Part shown: in pieces, positions 27,625 through 35,570 of the stretch
Numbering within the stretch: the first letter of the stretch is position 1
Layout of the letters: each line of letters opens with the position of its first letter
NCBI RefSeq assembly: GCF_036244895.1
Contig: NZ_BQKE01000001.1
Location: 2,976,001-3,040,000 of the forward strand
DNA from: Persicobacter diffluens
GTDB lineage: Bacteria > Bacteroidota > Bacteroidia > Cytophagales > Cyclobacteriaceae
Direction of reading: 5' to 3'
DNA length: 64,000 nucleotides
Translations under genes and position numbers: made by a program
The notes under the pieces: model-generated
The model's database searches: none
The model's input: the letters and a program-made list of their open reading frames with translations, nothing else
What the model was told of the DNA's origin: nothing

Positions 27625-28290
27625 TTACTTTTTCAATTTTCTTTCAAATTCTACATATACCTCAAGGGCCGTTTGATAGGTATTCCGATCCGCTTCATAA
27701 TCGCCATAGCAAACGTATTGGAAAAAATAACCCAAATCATTGAAGCTTTGCTTCAAGTCCAGCTGAGGAATTTGTTTGGCTATCTGAGAGTGAATTTCCC
27801 ATTGTTGAAAATCAATCACAGCTCGCAAAGACAACATTTTCAAACTCTTAATATATAAATAGCGGGTAGCGGATTTAAAATCCTCCTGCTCCACGGCCTT
27901 TCGAAGCAAATACTCCAAATCTTCATCATCAATTTGCAACTGCTGCGGGACAATAGATTTTCGCCGCTTTTTTGTTCCTTCTTTTCGGGATAAAGACAGC
28001 CAGTCTCTTTTATAGGCCAGAAATATCAAAATCCCCAGGGCCAGAGCAATCCAAACCCATTTGGAAACCGGGTGCTGAAATGCAACCTTACCAATTGGTC
28101 TTAGCAAATCAGCGATATATTCCTTCACGCCCTCCCACCAAATTTCTAATGCCGTAGGCTCCCGAATGACTGGCGCCTGATATCGAAAGGAGGCATCCGC
28201 CTTGATTTCCTTTACCGTTTCCGGTTTGAAAGCCTGCTGCCCCACTGCTTCAAAAGGAAAAATAAATAGTAAAAATAATAATCTATACAT
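27625..28290 (-). CDS. DUF4129-like membrane protein
   Basis: 221 residues. Signal peptide about 1-17 (ends AVGQQ), a periplasmic segment ending IGKVAFQHPVSK, one membrane helix at about 78-92 (WVWIALALGILIFLAY), a basic patch, and a cytoplasmic helical domain with EDLEYLLRKAVEQEDFKSA, RYLYIKSLKML and FFQYVCYGDYEAD. The last domain matches the C-terminal part of DUF4129 proteins by pattern. It lies between the 28327 membrane protein and the DUF4350 gene in the operon. Role unknown. Confidence 0.75.
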   Translation of the reverse strand: MYRLLFLLFIFPFEAVGQQAFKPETVKEIKADASFRYQAPVIREPTALEIWWEGVKEYIADLLRPIGKVAFQHPVSKWVWIALALGILIFLAYKRDWLSLSRKEGTKKRRKSIVPQQLQIDDEDLEYLLRKAVEQEDFKSATRYLYIKSLKMLSLRAVIDFQQWEIHSQIAKQIPQLDLKQSFNDLGYFFQYVCYGDYEADRNTYQTALEVYVEFERKLKK

Positions 28291-28298
28291 ATAGAAAA

Positions 28299-28322
28299 GA
28301 AAGGGAGCCTCTACTCCCTTAG
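28299..28322 (-). promoter_or_regulatory. Intercistronic hairpin in the MoxR operon
   Basis: AAGGGAG and CTCCCTT pair across a six-base loop and are followed on the minus strand by TCTTTTCT. It could be a weak terminator or attenuator separating the first two genes from the last four. Confidence 0.45.
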
Positions 28323-28326
28323 GCTG

Positions 28327-29112
28327 TTAAAAGCTTGAAATTTCATCCTCGATTCCCATTGGTTCCTTCATGGCCAAAAGGTGATAATAAGTCAGCACCA
28401 TCCCGACAATGGTTAACATATTAATTAAATTAGACACCACAGTCATCACGGGATAATACACATATGCCCAAAGGCCAACCTCAATGCCTGAGAAAATGCT
28501 CAAACCCATTTGAGCGAGCAAGGGCAAGGAAGCCAAAACACCAACCACCCAAACGATCAGACCAATAATAATAAAAAAGCCAAAGGTATTCCACCAGTTA
28601 TCCCTCACCAAATAACGGCTTTTTGAAAAAGCAGCCCCAATTCCCAATTCCTCAATGATTTTCGCAGGAAGCACCACAGACCAGGCAACCGCTAAAAATA
28701 TCCCTGGAATAATTAAAAACATGAAGCCTAAAACTACACCAAAACCCAACAAAATAGAAATTCCAACATAGGCCCAAAATTCATCTTTGGCATAAGCATA
28801 CACCGTTTCCGAATCACCCAGCGTGCCATTTTTTTGATAAAACATCATCGCCACTATAGTTTGTAAAGCCATGATGATCGATCCCACATTCACCATAATT
28901 CCTCCCACACTAGCGATGAGGCTAATCAGATTATCGCCTCCTGAGGCGGTCACTAAAGCACTAAAATTTCCTAGCCCCAGTAAGGCACCTAATACAATTA
29001 AGGGTAGGGAAGTCTTGGAGTAAATCTTCAGCAATCCACTAAAATTCTCTTTATAAAAAGAAAAAGTAGCATCTAGTCGCTGATCAATTGAGCGTACTTG
29101 TCGTAAATTCAT
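28327..29112 (-). CDS. Multi-pass membrane protein, unknown function
   Basis: 261 residues with about six membrane helices (for instance LPLIVLGALLGLGNFSAL, FGFFIIIGLIVWVVGVLASL). The N-terminal QVRSIDQRLDATFSFYKENF and the middle IIPGIFLAVAWSVVLPAKII are typical of the membrane domains often labelled glycerophosphodiester-phosphodiesterase membrane type or DUF975-like. No catalytic residues of a phosphodiesterase are present. It overlaps the end of the SpoIIM-like gene by 29 bp, so the two are translated together. Confidence 0.75.
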   Translation of the reverse strand: MNLRQVRSIDQRLDATFSFYKENFSGLLKIYSKTSLPLIVLGALLGLGNFSALVTASGGDNLISLIASVGGIMVNVGSIIMALQTIVAMMFYQKNGTLGDSETVYAYAKDEFWAYVGISILLGFGVVLGFMFLIIPGIFLAVAWSVVLPAKIIEELGIGAAFSKSRYLVRDNWWNTFGFFIIIGLIVWVVGVLASLPLLAQMGLSIFSGIEVGLWAYVYYPVMTVVSNLINMLTIVGMVLTYYHLLAMKEPMGIEDEISSF

Positions 29113-30076
29113 CTTCCTGTTTTTTTAAGGTAAAAAAAATCGATATTGGTCTAATAATATATACTACTAGGATATAAATCGCTGATAGGCTAACGATCAC
29201 AGCCCTTAGAAAATAAGACCATTCAGTATGTCTGGTCATCACTCCCTCAATGAAGCCGGCCATCATAAAAACTGGGATTAAACTTACGATCACTACCAGG
29301 GCGGATTTCCCTCCTTTTTTCAAGGCATCCAGCCTGGATCTATCCCCGGGAAAAAGCCAGGAGGCCCCCAATTGTATCCCTGCCCCTCCGGCAATAACAA
29401 TCGCCGAAATCTCCAGAGTACCATGTAGCCAAACGGTAAAAAAGTAGTCTTTCCAATCAATATGATCCAATAGAAATCCCTGAAAAGCCCCTAACATCAC
29501 CCCATTATGGAATAAAATCTTCAGGGTACCCAGGCAAGCGAAAATACCCACGGTAAATGCGTTAAAGCTTACCATAATATTATTGACCGTTATCCCACTC
29601 ACCATTTCTAGCTCTGAGGAAGACTTATACACCGCCATTGGATCCCCGTTGGCGATATTATCCAGTGTCATGTTCACATAACTATCCCCTAAAATGACCC
29701 GAACAAACTCACCATCATGGGCGCTTGAAATAATTCCGATCAGAAAGGACAGGAAAAAAAAGGTAAAAGAGGTAAGATAAGGGATGGGATGCCTGGCGAT
29801 CTCTGTCGGTAAAATCTCCCACCAATACCGAATGAAATAAGTAAAATCAACATCACGGCTTCTATAGATATGATAATGAAGCTCCCTTAATAATTGATTT
29901 AAATAACGCTTGGATTCCCCTTTTGGATAGAAAGTTCTGGAATAGGCTAAATCATCATTGGTTCGGACATACAATTCAGAAAGTTGATCCGGATCAGCTC
30001 CTTCCTCCTCTTTTAAAACCCGTTTAAGCTTATTCCAATGCTTCCTATTTTTAAATATAAAAGTGGCCTCTTTCAT
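29084..30076 (-). CDS. Stage II sporulation protein M-like (SpoIIM/DUF95) membrane protein
   Basis: 330 residues from the chosen start, MKEATFIFKNRKHW, which fits the family's usual beginning; an in-frame start 18 codons earlier (30130) lies too close to the divergent promoter. After a soluble helical N-terminus come about five helices with the SpoIIM pattern: VNNIMVSFNAFTVGIFACLG, LGAFQGFLLDH and LHGTLEISAIVIAGGAGIQL. In non-sporulating bacteria such proteins occur beside RDD and MoxR genes. First gene of the six-gene operon; divergent from the RDD gene. Exact function unknown. Confidence 0.88.
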   Translation of the reverse strand: MKEATFIFKNRKHWNKLKRVLKEEEGADPDQLSELYVRTNDDLAYSRTFYPKGESKRYLNQLLRELHYHIYRSRDVDFTYFIRYWWEILPTEIARHPIPYLTSFTFFFLSFLIGIISSAHDGEFVRVILGDSYVNMTLDNIANGDPMAVYKSSSELEMVSGITVNNIMVSFNAFTVGIFACLGTLKILFHNGVMLGAFQGFLLDHIDWKDYFFTVWLHGTLEISAIVIAGGAGIQLGASWLFPGDRSRLDALKKGGKSALVVIVSLIPVFMMAGFIEGVMTRHTEWSYFLRAVIVSLSAIYILVVYIIRPISIFFTLKKQEDEFTTSTLN

Positions 30077-30180
30077 TAATCTCAACAAATAAATACCGTC
30101 CAAATTCTCGATATTTTGCAATAATATCAAGTTTATGATATATTTATTTTTTTAAAGTATTTATCAAAAAACACCAGCCC

Positions 30181-30921
30181 ATGGATCAGTTCGATTTTGC
30201 CACCTCTCAGGGAGTAGGAATTTCAAATGAAATTGCAGGAATAGGCTCAAGGATAGGCGCATACATTATTGACTCGGTTGTAATTGGGGTGATTATCCTG
30301 GGAATCTCTTTACTTTTCGGTTCTTTGTTTGATTCCGAAAATTTTATTCTCATTGTTTTTTTGCTTTGCCCGCTACTATTTTACTCCCTGCTTATGGAAT
30401 TTTTTTTTCATGGCCAAAGCTTGGGCAAAATGGCCATGAGCATTCGGGTAATCTCAGAAGACGGACACCGACTTTCTGCCGGACAGTGTTTCAGCCGATG
30501 GATCTTCCGGATTTTGGAAATCCATACCGCTTCTGGCGCAGTGGCTATTTTAGCCGCAGGCATCAATAAAAAAAACAAACGGTTTGGGGACATGGTCGCA
30601 GGCACTTTGGTGATCAATGATAAAATGCAGGCCGGGGAAATTTTCAAAATGCCGGAATTCAAAACCGACTACCTGCCCTATCATCAGGAAGCGGCATTAA
30701 TGACGGACCTTCAGGCGAATATTCTACAGCGGGTGGTGAACCTCACCTCCGATTCTCCCCAACGTCACCAGATCCATCTCCGGATGAAGCAGCAGATCAA
30801 AAAAGTTTTTAATATTGATCAGGAGACCCTTGCCAAGCCGGACTTTTTGGAGGAATTTCTTCAGGATTATTACTTCTATTGCTGGAAAATTGCTTACGAT
30901 CAAAATCAGGCCCTTAATTAA
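30181..30921 (+). CDS. RDD family membrane protein
   Basis: 246 residues. The RDD domain spans about 20-150, with the first helix motif SRIGAYIIDSVVIGVII (the Arg-Asp pair that names the family), HGQSLGKMAMSIRVI and NKKNKRFGDMVAGTLVI. The remaining 90 residues are a soluble helical tail. RDD proteins have been linked to ion transport in some bacteria, but here the constant association with SpoIIM, MoxR and DUF58 genes is the better clue. The stop codon lies within the first bases of repeat A. Confidence 0.9.
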   Translation: MDQFDFATSQGVGISNEIAGIGSRIGAYIIDSVVIGVIILGISLLFGSLFDSENFILIVFLLCPLLFYSLLMEFFFHGQSLGKMAMSIRVISEDGHRLSAGQCFSRWIFRILEIHTASGAVAILAAGINKKNKRFGDMVAGTLVINDKMQAGEIFKMPEFKTDYLPYHQEAALMTDLQANILQRVVNLTSDSPQRHQIHLRMKQQIKKVFNIDQETLAKPDFLEEFLQDYYFYCWKIAYDQNQALN

Positions 30922-31125
30922 GCTAAACTATATTTACTAATAGCCTCATTTGACTGCAAAGCGGGATAAATGAAGAAATCGTTCTCTTTTTCGATTCCAC
31001 ACCAATGAAGCAAAAGAATGAGCAGCAAGCAAGTTTGTATTAAAAGACCCGAAACCCAATCAAAGCACTACCAACCAATTACTTAACACATAAACCTGAA
31101 GCTAACGGTCAATAATTCGGGTTAA
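30918..31125 (+). repeat. Repeat A, strongly diverged copy
   Basis: 208 bp. The left end is decayed (TTAAGCTAAACTATATTTAC) but aligns in register up to GACTGCAAAGCGGG; the right end AATAATTCGGGTTAA is intact. The TTAA at 30918-30921 contains the RDD stop codon. Confidence 0.68.
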
Positions 31126-31278
31126 CTACTCGGTCGGTTTTACATCTACTCAATTCTCCTGCAAATTATCATTTTGGTTTTTAGACAAACTTTTGGGGAG
31201 TCCTGAGCAAGGATTTCCCTTTGGGGAACCCCTCCAATAATTTTTCATTTCCACAAAAAGGGCATATCTTCGTCCTTA

Positions 31279-33099
31279 ATGGAAAAATTCGTTGTTTCTG
31301 CCCGAAAGTATCGTCCAGCCACTTTTGACAGTGTGGTTGGTCAACAGCACATCACCACTACGCTGATCAATGCCATCAATAACAATCACCTGGCGCAAGC
31401 CTTTTTGTTTTGTGGTCCGAGAGGTGTGGGAAAAACTACCTGCGCCCGTATTTTGGCAAAGACCATTAACTGTACCAATCGTACGGAAAGTGGAGAAGCC
31501 TGCGGACAATGTGAGTCGTGCCAGTCTTTCCAGAACAACGCTTCTTTTAATGTACACGAACTGGATGCCGCCTCGAATAACTCGGTGGATGACATCCGTA
31601 ATTTGGTGGATCAGGTGCGCTACGCACCACAATCCGGTCAATATAAAGTGTATATTATTGATGAGGTTCACATGCTTTCGAATCAGGCCTTTAATGCCTT
31701 TCTGAAAACTTTGGAGGAACCACCATCCTATGCCATTTTTATTTTGGCGACTACGGAGAAGCATAAAATTATTCCCACCATCCTTTCCCGCTGTCAGATT
31801 TTTGACTTTAACCGCATCACGGTTGGCGATATGACCTCCCACCTGATCAATATTGCGGCAAAAGAAAATATTGAAGCGGAAGAAGAAGCCCTGCATTTAA
31901 TTGCCCAAAAGGCAGATGGTGCTTTGCGTGATGCGCTTTCTATCTTTGATCTGGTTTGTACTTTTGCGGCTGGCGAAAAAGTAACCTATAAAAGCACGGT
32001 GGATAACCTCCACGTACTGGATTACGATTATTACTTCAAACTGACATCGCTTTGCCTGGAGGGGAATCACACAGAGGTACTTCTTACTTTTGATGAAATT
32101 CTGCGCAAAGGTTTCGATGGACATAACTTCATCGTTGGATTTGCGGAGCATGTGCGGAACCTGATGGTTTCGCGTGATACGGCTACCACCAAATTATTGG
32201 AAGTCTCAGAATCTGTTCAGGCAAAATTCGCTACTCAGGCGAAGGAAGCACCGCTTTCGTTTTTACTGAGTGCGCTTAATCTGCTAAGTAATTGTGACCA
32301 AACCTTCAAAGGAGCCAAAAATCAAAGGCTCCACGTTGAACTCTGCCTGATGAAGCTGGCACATTTGAACAAGGCCATCTCACTCGGAAGAGCTTCCGCG
32401 GTGATTGAAAAAAAAAAATCTGAGCTAAAAGCAAAAAGGGGAACTAAACAGCCTGCACCAACGGCGGCCGCTTCAACTCCCACTTATGCGGAACCCACAC
32501 CAAGCCCTGTACCAGTAGCAAAAGACGCTGAAAGCCCCGTTTACAGCCAACAGCCAACACCACAGAGTCGTCCGAGTGTGAATCGGGCGGTAAGTGCTCC
32601 GGTGGGTGCCGTAAAAAAAGCGGGAGGTCTTCCTTCCTTGGCGGATTTGAAGGCCAGAATCGACCAAAAGAAAAATACGCCCAAAGAAGATATTCAGGCG
32701 CAGCAAGCAGCAAGCCACCAGCCTAAATTACAGAATCGAGCCTTTACCGCAGAGGATGTGAAGCAGGTTTGGTCCTTCTTTGCAGAAGACTTGCGCAGAC
32801 AGGATAACCAAACGGCCCTGTCCGTCATGGCACAGCAGTGGGAATTAAATGACACTACCATTACCCTTCGCCTTTCCAGCGTGCTGCAGGTAGATTTGCT
32901 GGAAAAATTCCGGGTGGATTTGGTTCAATTCCTAAAGACCAAGCTCGACAATGGAAATCTTCGTCTGGAAACCGTCATTGTAGAAGGAGAAAGCAAGAAG
33001 ATGATCTACACCCCGAAGGAAAAATACATTCACCTGATGGAAAAGTACCCTGCTTTGGATGAATTAAGAGAGAAATTGAATTTGGATTTTGACATGTAA
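31279..33099 (+). CDS. dnaX: DNA polymerase III subunit gamma/tau
   Basis: 606 residues; loads the sliding clamp and couples polymerase to helicase. AAA+ domain 1-220 with Walker A GPRGVGKT at 46-53, four zinc-binding cysteines (65, 75, 78, 81), Walker B IIDEVHML at 126-133 and SRC at 170-172. Domain III follows to about 365, then a Pro/Ala/Thr-rich linker and a C-terminal tau domain. A run of eleven A at 32408-32418, just after domain III, could cause slippage to give a shorter gamma form. The short leader has TATCTTCG at 31265-31272, a near match to TAnnTTTG only seven bases before the ATG. Confidence 0.96.
   Translation: MEKFVVSARKYRPATFDSVVGQQHITTTLINAINNNHLAQAFLFCGPRGVGKTTCARILAKTINCTNRTESGEACGQCESCQSFQNNASFNVHELDAASNNSVDDIRNLVDQVRYAPQSGQYKVYIIDEVHMLSNQAFNAFLKTLEEPPSYAIFILATTEKHKIIPTILSRCQIFDFNRITVGDMTSHLINIAAKENIEAEEEALHLIAQKADGALRDALSIFDLVCTFAAGEKVTYKSTVDNLHVLDYDYYFKLTSLCLEGNHTEVLLTFDEILRKGFDGHNFIVGFAEHVRNLMVSRDTATTKLLEVSESVQAKFATQAKEAPLSFLLSALNLLSNCDQTFKGAKNQRLHVELCLMKLAHLNKAISLGRASAVIEKKKSELKAKRGTKQPAPTAAASTPTYAEPTPSPVPVAKDAESPVYSQQPTPQSRPSVNRAVSAPVGAVKKAGGLPSLADLKARIDQKKNTPKEDIQAQQAASHQPKLQNRAFTAEDVKQVWSFFAEDLRRQDNQTALSVMAQQWELNDTTITLRLSSVLQVDLLEKFRVDLVQFLKTKLDNGNLRLETVIVEGESKKMIYTPKEKYIHLMEKYPALDELREKLNLDFDM
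32408..32418 (+). other. A11 slippery run in dnaX
   Basis: Codons GAA AAA AAA AAA TCT encode Glu377-Lys-Lys-Lys-Ser381. A one-base extra A or -1 shift gives ATC TGA (stop at once); loss of one A gives AAT CTG AGC TAA. Both produce a protein of about 381-383 residues ending after domain III, the size of a gamma subunit. Confidence 0.6.
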
Positions 33100-33127
33100 A
33101 GCCATTTTCGGAAAAAATAAAAAAAAG

Positions 33128-33158
33128 ATGCGCAGGCCTGAGGTTTTGCGCATTTTTT
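33128..33158 (+). terminator. dnaX terminator
   Basis: ATGCGCA and TGCGCAT pair around a 12-base loop and are followed by TTTTTA, 28 bp after the dnaX stop. Confidence 0.75.
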
Positions 33159-33293
33159 ATGTCCAGGCCACCCATACCGAAGGATGAAGGCTAGCGTGGA
33201 TTGAAGCTTTTTTTGCCTCAAAAGAGAAACTTGAACCACCTACCCCAACACACAACAAGAAATTTATTTTCAACAAACTGATCGCATTTCCCA

Positions 33294-33681
33294 CCACCAC
33301 TGGTCTTAGGGTCCTCGCCAAGACCCTAAATCAAATAAGCGCCCGCTCATAATTCCACACCACATTGTTCGCAAATCACTCACTTACTGGAAGTTATCAC
33401 CAAAACCAATTAACCACCACTGGTCTTAGCGTCCTCGCTAAGACCCTAAATCAAATAAGCGCCCGCTCATAATTTCACCCCCACACCGTTCGCAAATCAC
33501 TAACCCACTGGGAGTTATCACCAAAACCAATTAACCGAAATAGACAACCACCACTGGTCTTAGCGTCCTCGCTAAGACCCTAAATCAAATGAGCGTCCGC
33601 TCATAATTCCACCCCACATTGTTCGCAAATAACTCACTTACTGGAAGTTATCGCCAAAACCGATTAACCGAAATAGACAAC
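33294..33681. repeat. Three tandem 120-134 bp units, each with a hairpin
   Basis: Units start at 33294, 33414 and 33548. Each begins CCACCACTGGTCTTAG; units 2 and 3 contain the perfect hairpin GGTCTTAGCG-tcct-CGCTAAGACC (33422-33445, 33556-33579), while unit 1 has two changes that spoil it but allow TTAGGGTC to pair with GACCCTAA. Each continues GCTCATAAT, GTTCGCAAAT and AGTTATC. Units 2 and 3 end with an extra 14 bp. No open frame runs through. 33159-33293 and 33682-33870 show nothing recognisable. Confidence 0.9.
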
Positions 33682-33870
33682 CAAGTACACCTTTCTATCA
33701 TATCATAATGCTAAACACGCTTTTCCTTTTCATCCAGATAAAAGACGAGAAATAAAATCAAGGACGGTTATTGTGATGGAAGATACCGAAGCAGACTGCA
33801 TTACACAGACAAATAAAAATCATTTGCGAAAATTAGAGCAATTCGTGGCTGAAAAAACACTTCAACAAAA

Positions 33871-34031
33871 AGAGCTTGTTTAAAAGCCACAATTCGTAAC
33901 GAAAATTTGAAGTATTCCAGCAGCCATACCCGATTATTTTGAGAGAATAGGAGCGCTATTGTTGAGATATAACCAAATCACCTCCAATAATTCGAATTTT
34001 CAATCGGATAGTGCGGATTTAAACTCACTCT
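33871..34031 (+). repeat. Repeat B, full copy 2
   Basis: 161 bp from AGAGCTTGTTTAAAAGCC to GATTTAAACTCACTCT, with the central CCCGATTATTTTGAGAGAAT intact. Confidence 0.75.
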
Positions 34032-34089
34032 AAACCTCAATTCGCCCATTCCACCCAATAAGGGTATTCCTTTTTTTCGATAAAAAACA

Positions 34090-34122
34090 AAAAGCAACTA
34101 CCACCAGCCCGGACTGGTGTAG
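34090..34122 (-). terminator. Terminator of the LRR gene at 34145
   Basis: CACCAG and CTGGTG arms around a six-base loop, followed on the minus strand by a T-rich tract (GCTTTTTGTTTTTTA), 23 bp past the stop. Confidence 0.6.
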
Positions 34123-34144
34123 CGAATTGGCCTCTTGAAAAAAA

Positions 34145-35410
34145 TTAATAATCCAGCATCACGCCCATTTCGGCACATTCGGCCCGAAACTCCTGCAACT
34201 GGTCCCCCTGAATCGGGTTTCCCTTCATGAGCAACCACAAATAGGTATCATTTTCTTTGGTCCAATCCTGGGCGGGTTTATTCGCTATTCTGTTAAAGGA
34301 GAGATCGCATTTTTTCAATTGAGGGACTTCAAAAAGGGTCAGGGGAAAATATTCAAAGGCATTATGGCTCAACACCAAAGTTTGCAGCTGCCTCATTTTT
34401 CCTACTTTGAAGTCTAACTCATAAAGTTGATTATGATCTAGGTCCAGTTCTTTTAACGCGGGCAACTCCTCCAAAGCCTCCAGGCCATTTTGGAATTGAT
34501 TAAAAGCCAAATTCAATACCACCAGGTTGCTCAGGGAGCCAAAGCCCACCTCGGGCAATGTTTTCAGACCATTCTGCGAAAGGTCCAGTTTTTCCAAAGT
34601 CATCATGCGGTTAAGGACATTAGGCCAGGAATCCAACTCATTTTGGCCAAGCCCTAAATAGCGCAATGGAGGAGTTGTTTTCAATCCTTGATTCAAATCC
34701 TGAACGTTCAACCGATTATTCCCCAACTCCAAATACCTTAATTCCGGAAGGCGCTCAAATCCTTCGGGTAATTTCCATATTAAGTTGGATCGCAAATCTA
34801 ACTTATTTAAAGAGGGCATTGACATCCAACGCTCCGGCAACTCAATGGCATTTCGAGCCAAATCCAACTGCTTTAATTTTTTCAGCTTTTTCAACTGATT
34901 CGGAAATTGCTGCAGGGCATTATCAGAGAGGATCAGTTTTTCCAGATTTTTTAATTTTGTGATCGACATAGGGGCAGACTCCCAGGCATGAAAACGCATT
35001 TCCAAATATTTCACCTGGGGCAAATTTGAAAACCTTGGAGGCGCCAAAGACTCTCCCTGCTCATAAACCGGAATCATGCTGGAGGGCGAAAGTGGCTTCT
35101 TCCCTCCATTATATATGACACGTTCCAATTTTGTCAAATCCTTCATCCACTTGGGAAATTGAATAATTCTGGTTTGAGAAATATCCAATGACTCCAGATT
35201 AATACAATGAGCCACCCATTCAGGCATGCGGTATATAGTGGAATCATGCAGATTCAAATGGCGAATGGTATCCTTCCGATCGGAACTGACGGCCCTCAAT
35301 GTTTCGGACCGGAAATAATAATTAGAGGGCACCACTGACTGCCCCCTACTCTCCGAGCAAAGGATCAGCAAAAACACTAGAATGGCAAAGCCTGGTAAAA
35401 TTTTATGCAT
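34145..35410 (-). CDS. Exported leucine-rich-repeat protein
   Basis: 421 residues with a signal sequence at 1-24 (LLILCSESRGQ; signal peptidase I cleavage is most likely, although LILC could act as a lipobox). About 13 LRR units of the ribonuclease-inhibitor/plant-like 23-residue type run from residue 50 to 400, for example LEKLILSDNALQQFPNQLKK, LRYLELGNNRLNVQDL, LEKLDLSQNGLKTLPE and LQTLVLSHNAFEYFPL. No enzyme domain, sorting domain or membrane helix follows. It is probably a periplasmic or surface binding protein; partner unknown. It differs from the 12739 LRR protein in repeat type, so the two are not recent duplicates. Confidence 0.82.
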   Translation of the reverse strand: MHKILPGFAILVFLLILCSESRGQSVVPSNYYFRSETLRAVSSDRKDTIRHLNLHDSTIYRMPEWVAHCINLESLDISQTRIIQFPKWMKDLTKLERVIYNGGKKPLSPSSMIPVYEQGESLAPPRFSNLPQVKYLEMRFHAWESAPMSITKLKNLEKLILSDNALQQFPNQLKKLKKLKQLDLARNAIELPERWMSMPSLNKLDLRSNLIWKLPEGFERLPELRYLELGNNRLNVQDLNQGLKTTPPLRYLGLGQNELDSWPNVLNRMMTLEKLDLSQNGLKTLPEVGFGSLSNLVVLNLAFNQFQNGLEALEELPALKELDLDHNQLYELDFKVGKMRQLQTLVLSHNAFEYFPLTLFEVPQLKKCDLSFNRIANKPAQDWTKENDTYLWLLMKGNPIQGDQLQEFRAECAEMGVMLDY

Positions 35411-35532
35411 TCAATCAACTGGCTTTAAATCTTATAACAAAAACCTAATTTTTTCACAATTAGGGAAATCTTTTAAGGAAAGACAAACCTGCTTCCAACT
35501 GTTCGATATAATAGTGGAAACTTAGCCTTTAA

Positions 35533-35567
35533 TTTGATGGTGGTTTTAAATCAATCTATTATTTTTG
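35533..35567 (+). promoter_or_regulatory. Probable guaA promoter
   Basis: TTTG at 35533-35536 and TATTTTTG (perfect TAnnTTTG) at 35560-35567 are separated by 23 bp. The -7 element ends only three bases before the guaA ATG, so the message would be leaderless or nearly so. Confidence 0.5.
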
Positions 35568-35570
35568 CGC

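Noticed and set aside
31276..31896. Long open frame antisense to dnaX (206 codons)
   Set aside because: It is fully inside the well-supported dnaX coding region, the product has no recognisable domain, and the composition is that of an antisense shadow.
33294..33681. Tandem repeats as a CRISPR array
   Set aside because: Units are 120-134 bp and nearly identical over their whole length; there are no short repeats with unique spacers and no cas genes.
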